Shown here piece after piece: positions 20,903 through 27,340 of a DNA stretch of 64,000 bases. The number at the start of each line of letters is the position of its first letter. Position 1 is the first letter of the stretch. Location of the stretch: assembly GCA_016715425.1 (NCBI GenBank), contig JADKAC010000002.1, positions 1 through 64,000 of the forward strand, written 5' to 3'. Position numbers and translations under genes: made by a program. The notes under the pieces are model-generated. The model worked only from the letters and a program-made list of their open reading frames with translations, was not told the DNA's origin and did no database searches. The stretch comes from Bacteroidota bacterium (lineage in GTDB: Bacteria > Bacteroidota > Bacteroidia > Chitinophagales > BACL12).

Positions 20903-21766
20903 ATGAAAAGCATATTTATATCTTACAGAAGAATCGATTCCTATGAAACTAATCGACTTTCAACTTCTCTCAAAACCGAATACGGAGAGAGTAATATTTT
21001 CCTGGACTATGAATCTATTAGTGGAGGCGATGAATGGCCAGATACAATTAGAAAGGCTGTAGAAGAAGCCAGAGTATTGATAGTTATTATTGGAAAAAAT
21101 TGGCTTTTCATGCAAGATGATGAATCAGGAAAAAGAAAGATTGACATGACTTCTGATTGGGTAAGAAAAGAAATTATTACTTTTTTGAATCGCTATAAAG
21201 AAAACAAGGAGTTATTAGTTATTCCAGTATTAATAAATGGAGCCAAAATTCCTAACAAAGAATTTTTAGATTCAGAAATAAATGCTCTGTGTGATTTTCA
21301 GGCAATTAATTTACCTAACACAATGAGTTCAGTTGACTTTGTTCAAATAAAAAATAGGCTTGTAAAAGCAAAAGTTTATTCAACTATCCCACTTCCCGTA
21401 GTAACTCCTGTTGGTGAAATTCCTCCAGACTCGTTAACTCAAGAACAAGAAGAGGAATTTTTAGATAAAAATAGATTATGGAAAATAAAGGAACATGAAA
21501 AGACTGGGAGCATTGGAGAAACCATGAGGGAATTATATAGAGTATTTGAATTTAAAAGCTATGACGATGCTTGGAAATTTATGTCATTAATTGATGCCAA
21601 AGGAATAAAGCCCCATAATCATCACCCACGTTGGCAAAACACATATAACCGTGTTGAGGTTTGGCTTTGCACTTTTAATATTGGTCATCAGCCATCAAAA
21701 AGAGATCTCCGATTAGCAAATATTATGGAGGATACTTGGGAGGAATTTGCAATGGGACAACACTAA
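20903..21766 (+). CDS. TIR domain fused to a pterin-4a-carbinolamine dehydratase-like domain
   Basis: 287 residues from the ATG at 20903. The TIR domain (about 1-150) begins MKSIFISYRRIDSYETNRLS and includes IFLDYESISGGDEW and SDWVRKEI, whose Glu is the expected NADase residue. After a linker, residues about 205-287 match pterin-4a-carbinolamine dehydratase (PCD/DCoH): YRVFEFKSYDDAWKFM, then HNHHPRWQNTYNRVEVWLCT and SKRDLRLANIMED. In PCD enzymes the HHP-W motif and a later T-H pair are catalytic. Here the last His is Phe (LCTF), so enzyme activity may be lost and the domain may act as a ligand or dimerisation sensor. The gene fills a block flanked by GTTGGGCG and CTCCCAAC. Confidence 0.82.
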   Translation: MKSIFISYRRIDSYETNRLSTSLKTEYGESNIFLDYESISGGDEWPDTIRKAVEEARVLIVIIGKNWLFMQDDESGKRKIDMTSDWVRKEIITFLNRYKENKELLVIPVLINGAKIPNKEFLDSEINALCDFQAINLPNTMSSVDFVQIKNRLVKAKVYSTIPLPVVTPVGEIPPDSLTQEQEEEFLDKNRLWKIKEHEKTGSIGETMRELYRVFEFKSYDDAWKFMSLIDAKGIKPHNHHPRWQNTYNRVEVWLCTFNIGHQPSKRDLRLANIMEDTWEEFAMGQH

Positions 21767-21779
21767 ATCTGCTCCCAAC

Positions 21780-21988
21780 AATGCTTTGATAATGAAGTGC
21801 GACTTATAGTTTTTTTTGCAAAGAGCATTTGCAAATGCAATTATTTTTAAAGGACAATTTAATTTTTTCAACGCAAGAATTTCTTTGATAAAAGAGGTAT
21901 CTATTAAGAGCTCCAATCACTTTCAATAAATTATTAAAATCGAGAATAATTATCTTTAAAAAGTAATGGAGGTTTTTAGACAGGCTGA
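21780..21988 (+). mobile_element. IS1182-like relic (copy 3, left part missing)
   Basis: The text jumps from the block end GCTCCCAAC straight into the relic interior (TGATAATGAAGTGCGACTTATAG) and ends with GGTTTTTAGACAGGCTGA. The left terminal repeat and the palindrome have been deleted together. Confidence 0.6.
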
Positions 21989-22036
21989 TCTTAGCAGTAA
22001 CTCTACTTCAACACAACAATCATCAAATTGACAACA

Positions 22037-23077
22037 ATGAAATTAAGCATACTTATATTTCTGAGCATTTTAACTCTGTTAACCTCTTGTAATGGACAAA
22101 CCACAAAACAACAGGTTAAAACAGACAACATTGTAAAAGGCGATACTGTAACAGAACTTGGTAAAAGTATAATGGTTATTCATCAAGACAAGAAAAATAA
22201 TTATTGGTTTGGCAGTTGGGAAGCAGGAGTGTATAAATACGATGGAAAGACATTGACTAATTACACAACAAAAGACGGTTTGGCAAATAACAGAATTGAT
22301 GAAATAAAAGAAGATGAATCTGGCAACATATACTTCACCAGTTGCCACCCAAAACCAACTATAGTTAAGTTTGACGGAAATACATTCACGACATTATCGC
22401 CAGTCACAAGTAATGATTGGAAACTTAAATCCACAGATATGTGGTTTAAACATTCTTACGGAAATGAGAAGGTATATCGATATGACGGTATCACTTTATT
22501 TGAATTGCCATTGCCTAAACCACCGAATCTTCCAAATCCTTTTGAAATCTACAGTATTTATAAAGACAAGAATGGAAACATTTGGTTTGGAACAAACCCG
22601 GTTGGAGTTTGCAGATACGATGGAAAATCGTTTGAATGGATTACAGAAGAAGATGTGACTGAATTTCGCAACGAAGGTGCAAATGGAGTGCGTTCTATTA
22701 CGGAAGACGAAAATGGCGACTTCTGGTTCAATACCGAATATCGATATAGTGTTTATGACAGCGCAACATTAAAAAGCAATAAATTTTACACAAGACACGA
22801 AAGCATAGGCGGTTTAGATGGTAAAAAAGACAGCAATTTGGATGAGTATTTATCAATAGTACGAGACAACAATAATAATTTGTGGTTTGTAACCTATCGT
22901 GATGGCGTTTGGAAATATGATGGGACGAAAATTACTCATTTTGTAGTTCAAGATAATTCAAAAGACATTACGCTATTCAGTATTTATAAAGACAACAATG
23001 GCGACCTTTGGCTTGGAACTCACGAGAACGGGGCTTTTAAATTTAATGGAACCACTTTTGAAAAATTTAAACTGTGA
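22037..23077 (+). CDS. Lipoprotein with two-component-regulator-type propeller repeats
   Basis: 346 residues with lipoprotein signal MKLSILIFLSILTLLTSCNG (Cys 18). The rest is a beta propeller made of blades such as DKKNNYWFGSWEAGVYKYDG, DKNGNIWFGTNPVGVCRYDG and DNNGDLWLGTHENGAFKFNG, the repeats found in the sensor part of Bacteroidota hybrid two-component systems. No kinase or membrane-spanning part follows, so it is a free-standing surface or periplasmic protein. I start at the ATG at 22037; an in-frame TTG nine bases upstream is less likely. It is the only gene of its block. Confidence 0.82.
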   Translation: MKLSILIFLSILTLLTSCNGQTTKQQVKTDNIVKGDTVTELGKSIMVIHQDKKNNYWFGSWEAGVYKYDGKTLTNYTTKDGLANNRIDEIKEDESGNIYFTSCHPKPTIVKFDGNTFTTLSPVTSNDWKLKSTDMWFKHSYGNEKVYRYDGITLFELPLPKPPNLPNPFEIYSIYKDKNGNIWFGTNPVGVCRYDGKSFEWITEEDVTEFRNEGANGVRSITEDENGDFWFNTEYRYSVYDSATLKSNKFYTRHESIGGLDGKKDSNLDEYLSIVRDNNNNLWFVTYRDGVWKYDGTKITHFVVQDNSKDITLFSIYKDNNGDLWLGTHENGAFKFNGTTFEKFKL

Positions 23078-23093
23078 CGAAAGACAGAATAAC

Positions 23094-23398
23094 TACCGCT
23101 AATCGAGTAAAAGGCTCCGTCAGCTATCACTCAAAGAGTTTCGCCTCTCAACTTAGCGAAGCGATCTCATGAACACCATTGAAGAAATAAAAAAGACGTG
23201 AATACACCACTAATTATAAAGCTCTCGTAACTATACACTGATGTAATATTGCAGCTTGTATTGATACCTCTTTTTCTTTAGTCTTTCCAAAGTAATGATT
23301 GTTATTTAATATAATTGAAAAGAAAGAATTGTTCAGTTACCTGATGAAGAAACTCATTTTGTTATTTGCATTTCTGCAAACACATTTAGCTTCGATAT
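23094..23398 (+). repeat. Direct repeat unit, copy A
   Basis: Starts AATCGAGTAAAAGGCTCC directly after the block end ACTACCGCT and includes CTCAACTTAGCGAAGCGATC. It ends with a short frame opening MKKLILLFAFLQTHLASICR, a typical signal peptide. A nearly identical copy lies at 24607-24943. The signal-peptide frame runs on into the tail of an IS relic, so it looks like the 5' end of an exported gene cut by the element. Confidence 0.6.
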
Positions 23399-23537
23399 GC
23401 CGAATTATTTTTTTCAGCACAGAAATTATTTTTATAAAAAAGTATTTATTTAAAAAGCATAAATCACTTTAATAAGTTATAGAAAACCGGAATTAGTATT
23501 TTTAAAATACAAGGGAGGTTTTTAGAGGGTATGCCGT
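23399..23537 (+). mobile_element. IS1182-like relic (copy 4, right part only)
   Basis: Begins at the shared interior TATTTTTTTCAGCACAGAAA and ends GGTTTTTAGAGGGTATG, followed by CCGTTAGCGG, the start of the next block. Confidence 0.55.
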
Positions 23538-23615
23538 TAGCGGTCATGGCAGAAAATCGGTTCCAAAGGAGAAACACGACTGAAAAAATATAAATTTGTT
23601 GCATATCGAAAAATA

Positions 23616-24608
23616 ATGGGAAATCGTTTTGCGGACATAATTCAGTTAATAAAACAATCTCGTACTAATGCTATCAGAGCTGTAAACGATGAGCTAATAA
23701 ATCTTTATTGGAATATTGGAGAATATATCAGCAAGAAAATTAACCAATCAGAATGGGGCGACTCTGTTGTAACAGAATTAGCCATTTTTATCCAAACACA
23801 CGAACCTGAAATAAAGGGATTCTCCGACAAGAATATTTGGAGAATGAAACAGTTTTATGAGACGTATAAGGACTACCCAAAACTCTCAACACTGTTGAGA
23901 GAAATTAGCTGGTCGCATAATTTGGCTATATTTTCAAGATGTAAATCTTATGAAGAAAGGGAGTTTTATTTAAAAATAACGAAACACGATGGTTATAGTT
24001 TTAGAGAACTTGAGCGACAAATTTCTGCAAGCCTTTTCGAGAGAACAATTATTGGAAACTCAAAACTCTCAACATCGCTGAGAGAAAGTAATCACGACAT
24101 ATCAAACACTTTCAAAGACAGTTATGTCTTTGAATTTTTAAACTTACCTGAACCCTATAGTGAAAGCGACCTGCAACGTGGGCTTGTAAGACAAATGAAA
24201 AATTTCATTCTCGAAATAGGAAAAGATTTTTTGTTCATTGGTGAAGAGTATAAGTTACAAGTTGGCAACAGCGATTTTTTTATTGATTTACTTTTTTATC
24301 ACCGTGGACTACAATGCTTAGTAGCATTTGAACTTAAAGCAGATAAGTTTAAACCAGACCACTTGGGACAACTTAATTTTTACTTAGAATCTTTAGACAG
24401 AGACATTAAAAAACCAAATGAAAATCCGAGTATTGGAGTTCTGCTATGCAAAGACAAAGACAGTGCAGTTGTGGAGTACGCATTAAGTAGAAGCCTCTCC
24501 ACAACTATGGTTTCAGAATATAAAACACAATTACCTGACAAGAAACTTTTAAAACAAAAACTACATGAACTGTTTAAAAATGAATCCAACGATAAATATA
24601 TCCAGTAA
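23616..24608 (+). CDS. YhcG-type PD-(D/E)xK nuclease domain protein (DUF1016)
   Basis: 330 residues. The N-terminal half has the DUF1016 pattern: INLYWNIGEYISKKI, GFSDKNIWRMKQFYETY and ISWSHNLAIF. The C-terminal half has the nuclease core FFIDLLFYHRGLQCLVAFEL with ELKADKFKPDHLGQLNFYL, i.e. a D...ExK arrangement, followed by SIGVLLCKDKD. Family members are found in defence regions and next to restriction systems, but their target is not established. It is the only gene of its block, which starts GTTAGCGG at 23538. Confidence 0.88.
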   Translation: MGNRFADIIQLIKQSRTNAIRAVNDELINLYWNIGEYISKKINQSEWGDSVVTELAIFIQTHEPEIKGFSDKNIWRMKQFYETYKDYPKLSTLLREISWSHNLAIFSRCKSYEEREFYLKITKHDGYSFRELERQISASLFERTIIGNSKLSTSLRESNHDISNTFKDSYVFEFLNLPEPYSESDLQRGLVRQMKNFILEIGKDFLFIGEEYKLQVGNSDFFIDLLFYHRGLQCLVAFELKADKFKPDHLGQLNFYLESLDRDIKKPNENPSIGVLLCKDKDSAVVEYALSRSLSTTMVSEYKTQLPDKKLLKQKLHELFKNESNDKYIQ

Positions 24609-24943
24609 TGCACAATCGAGTAAAAGACTCTGTCAGCTATCACTCAAAGAGTTTCCCTCTCAACTTAGCGAAGCGATCTCATGAACACCATTGAAGAAAT
24701 AAAAAAGACGTGAATACACCACTAATTATAAAGCTCTCGTAACTACCGGTTCATTAAATTGTGGGTAGACACTGATGTAATATTGCAGCTTGTATTGATA
24801 CCCTCTTTTTCTTTAGCCTCTTGCAATTTAATGGTTGGTTATTTAATATAATTGATAAGAAAGAATTGTTCAGTTAACTAATGAAGAAATTCATTTTATT
24901 ATTTGCATTTCTGCAAACACATTTAGCTTCAATATGCCAAATT
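24607..24943 (+). repeat. Direct repeat unit, copy B
   Basis: Nearly identical to 23094-23398, starting AATCGAGTAAAAGACTCT and ending with the same signal-peptide frame (MKKFILLFAFLQTHLASICQ). It has an extra 22-23 bases (from CCGGTTCATTAAATTG, 24747 on) that copy A lacks. Confidence 0.6.
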
Positions 24944-25072
24944 ATTTTTTTCAGCACAGTAATTATCCTTTTAAAAAAGCATCTCTGTAAACAGCTTAAA
25001 CCGCTTGCAATAAGTTCTTAAAAAGCGAGAATTATTACCTTTAAAAAGTAATGGAGGTTTTTAGACGGACTG
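24944..25072 (+). mobile_element. IS1182-like relic (copy 5, right part only)
   Basis: From TATTTTTTTCAGCACAGTAA to the right terminal repeat GGTTTTTAGACGGACTGA, whose last A is base 25073. The following truncated gene begins exactly at this end. Confidence 0.6.
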
Positions 25073-25597
25073 ATGTCCCAAGCAATTGGGGTTTTTAATC
25101 TTGTTTCAAAAGAACCAAAATATCAAGCGAAAATTTGCAACCTTCCTTTTGACTTTTTGCTGCATACAATTGTTTCCATTTATAAAATCAGTCCAGAGAT
25201 TGCGAAAGAAACTTTTACGACATACACCAGTCAGCACAAGCACGACTTGAATAGTCAGAATATTTCATTTTAAAATCTTTCACAAGGACTTGGAAAGGTC
25301 CGTAAGAATTCAAAAGACCTTTGCAACATAATTCTTGACAGGTTTTATATTAAGTTGAGAGACCAACTCCCTGAACTAAAGTTTCACGAACTTGCAACAG
25401 GACTAAGTGAGATTGCTGAATTGGCACCTGATAAAGCCAAACTAATGCTTGACAGTTGTTCAACTGAAATACTTGTAAGTAAAGCGAAAGACACAAAATT
25501 GGTTACACTAAATGGTGCAATGGTGAAATCAAAAAGTTTGATAAAAAAGATGGGTAGAAATAACAAAGCAACTGAAATAGTCAACCTACAGCTTTGA
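25073..25597 (+). pseudogene. 3' fragment of an unidentified helical protein with an in-frame stop
   Basis: One reading frame gives about 174 residues, interrupted by TAA at 25271-25273, where the frame continues NLSQGLGKVRKNSKDLCN. The content is helical and repeat-like (LPELKFHELATGLSEIAELA), similar in style to the C-terminal helical arrays of large NTPases, but I do not recognise a family. Its first codon coincides with the end of the IS relic, so the 5' part was probably removed by that insertion. The stop looks like a point change, not an indel. Confidence 0.5.
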
Positions 25598-25651
25598 AAT
25601 CAAATACATAGGGTATTTTTTACAATGAGTCCAAAAATTGATTTAGATTTA

Positions 25652-25787
25652 TTTTGCGAAAAGCATTGAAAAGTGGTATCCATCGCAAAAATTATCTAAC
25701 ATGGTTTCGTAACTCTTTTAAAATACACTTAAAGAATTGTTTTGCGATAAGCAGCACAATTCACTACCTTTCGCAAAATTTATCTAA
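25652..25787 (+). promoter_or_regulatory. Two tandem operator-like inverted repeats before the abiE gene
   Basis: Two 48-base units, 25652-25699 and 25740-25787, share one plan: TTTTGCGA then AAGCA, and 31 bases after the first T a TCGCAAAA arm, then TATCTAA. TTTTGCGA and TCGCAAAA are exact inverted copies. The second unit ends two bases before the ATG. AbiEi antitoxins are known to bind inverted repeats in their own promoter, so these are good candidates for the autoregulation sites. Confidence 0.6.
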
Positions 25788-25789
25788 TA

Positions 25790-27340
25790 ATGATTTCAAC
25801 CAATAACTATAACAGACTTGAAAACTGGGTAAATCAATGCCTTTCAAGAGGAAAATTTTCCTTTAGCTTAAATGAAATTAAAGATGCCTTTCCGAATGAC
25901 ACTTCAATTACCATGAAATTTGGATTGAACAGATTAGTGCAAAAAGAAAAAGTTGTTTCCATTTTCAAGGGTTACTATGTAATTATTCCACCACAATATT
26001 CTTCAAAAGGAATTTTACCACCAGCAATGTTTATTGACGGGTTGATGAAATTTCTTGAACGAAAATACTATGTAGCACTTTTGAATGCAGCAGCATTACA
26101 TGGTTCATCGCACCAGCAACCACAAGAATATTTTATTGTAACAAGTTATCCTGTATTAAGAGCCACTGTCAAGAAAGAAATCAAAATAAATTACATCAGC
26201 ACAAGACAACTTCCGCCCGACACACTCACTGAAAAAAAGAAAACCGAAACAGGTTACATCAATGTTTCAAATCCGCTATTGACCGCAATTGATTTAATTA
26301 GTTACGAGAAAAAAGTAGGTGGACTTAACAGAGTATCAACTGTAATTAACGAGTTGCTTGAAACAGTAAAACGAAATGATGTGAATGAGGAATTGATAAA
26401 CTATGCGAGCGTTTCATCTCTGCAAAGATTCGGTTTTGTGTTAGATGAAATTTTAAACAAGAAAGAAATTGCTGACAAAATATTTTCACTCTGTAAAAAA
26501 GCAGGAATAAAATTTTACTTAATTCCATTGAAAGCATCGGGCAAGAAAAACAAAGAAGTTCTCAATGAGAAATGGAAGCTGATGATTACAGAAATGAAAC
26601 CGTTCCCCCCGGCCCCGGGGCAAAAAAAAAACCCTAAATTGCTAATGAAATCAATACGAAGGACCAATTTCTGGCAAACCGGTTCATTGAGACAATTAAA
26701 AAACAATCATTGCCGAAATAAATTGACTAATGATAGATATTCAGAGGACATTGATTTGGTTCAAATCAAAGCAGGTTCAATTGGTAAAGTCATAGACCAT
26801 ATCCGGGAGGCATTATCCTTTTTAGGAAAAGCGAAAGTAGAAGCAGGTGAAACGATGGCAACAATGAAGTTCAGATTTGATTCTGAATTTCCACCGATAG
26901 TTTCTTTACGCTTAAAGATTGAAACAAATTGCCGAGAACACTTTACGGTTTTGGGTTGGGAGAAAAAACCATTTGAAGTTAAATCATCATGGTTCAATGG
27001 TGAGTGTAATTTGATTACTTACAAGTTGGAAGAGCTATTAGGGACTAAATTAAGAGCATTGTATCAGCGAAGAAAAGGCAGGGACTTATACGATTTATGG
27101 AAAGCTCTCACTACTTCAAATCTCAATCCTGACCTTTTGATAAAATGCTATAAGGAATACATGAACTTCTCTTTGGAAAAACCAATCCCTTCTAAAAAGG
27201 AATTCCTGATGAATATTGAAGCCAAGAAAATTGATACTGATTTTTTAGGTGATACTACTGCTTTGTTAAGACCGGATGAAAAGTATAATCATGAGGATGC
27301 ATTCAAAATTGTAATTGACACTTTGATTGAACGAATGTAA
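25790..27340 (+). CDS. AbiE module: AbiEi-type antitoxin joined in frame to AbiEii-type nucleotidyltransferase
   Basis: 516 residues in one frame. Residues 1-265 match AbiEi: a winged helix (ITMKFGLNRLVQKEKVVSIF), GYYVIIPPQY, AALLHGSSHQQP-like text and a C-terminal domain. The rest matches AbiEii nucleotidyltransferase toxins from RYSEDIDLVQ onward, with a later TYKLEELLGTKLRALYQRRK and GRDLYDLW. The toxin's N-terminal part with the GGTALxK motif is missing. In its place lies an odd stretch (26601-26740) with CCCCCCGGCCCCGGGGC and scrambled phases, so deletion or misassembly is likely. The family is a type IV toxin-antitoxin active in phage abortive infection. The two genes normally stand apart. 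The helicase follows with no gap. Confidence 0.75.
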   Translation: MISTNNYNRLENWVNQCLSRGKFSFSLNEIKDAFPNDTSITMKFGLNRLVQKEKVVSIFKGYYVIIPPQYSSKGILPPAMFIDGLMKFLERKYYVALLNAAALHGSSHQQPQEYFIVTSYPVLRATVKKEIKINYISTRQLPPDTLTEKKKTETGYINVSNPLLTAIDLISYEKKVGGLNRVSTVINELLETVKRNDVNEELINYASVSSLQRFGFVLDEILNKKEIADKIFSLCKKAGIKFYLIPLKASGKKNKEVLNEKWKLMITEMKPFPPAPGQKKNPKLLMKSIRRTNFWQTGSLRQLKNNHCRNKLTNDRYSEDIDLVQIKAGSIGKVIDHIREALSFLGKAKVEAGETMATMKFRFDSEFPPIVSLRLKIETNCREHFTVLGWEKKPFEVKSSWFNGECNLITYKLEELLGTKLRALYQRRKGRDLYDLWKALTTSNLNPDLLIKCYKEYMNFSLEKPIPSKKEFLMNIEAKKIDTDFLGDTTALLRPDEKYNHEDAFKIVIDTLIERM

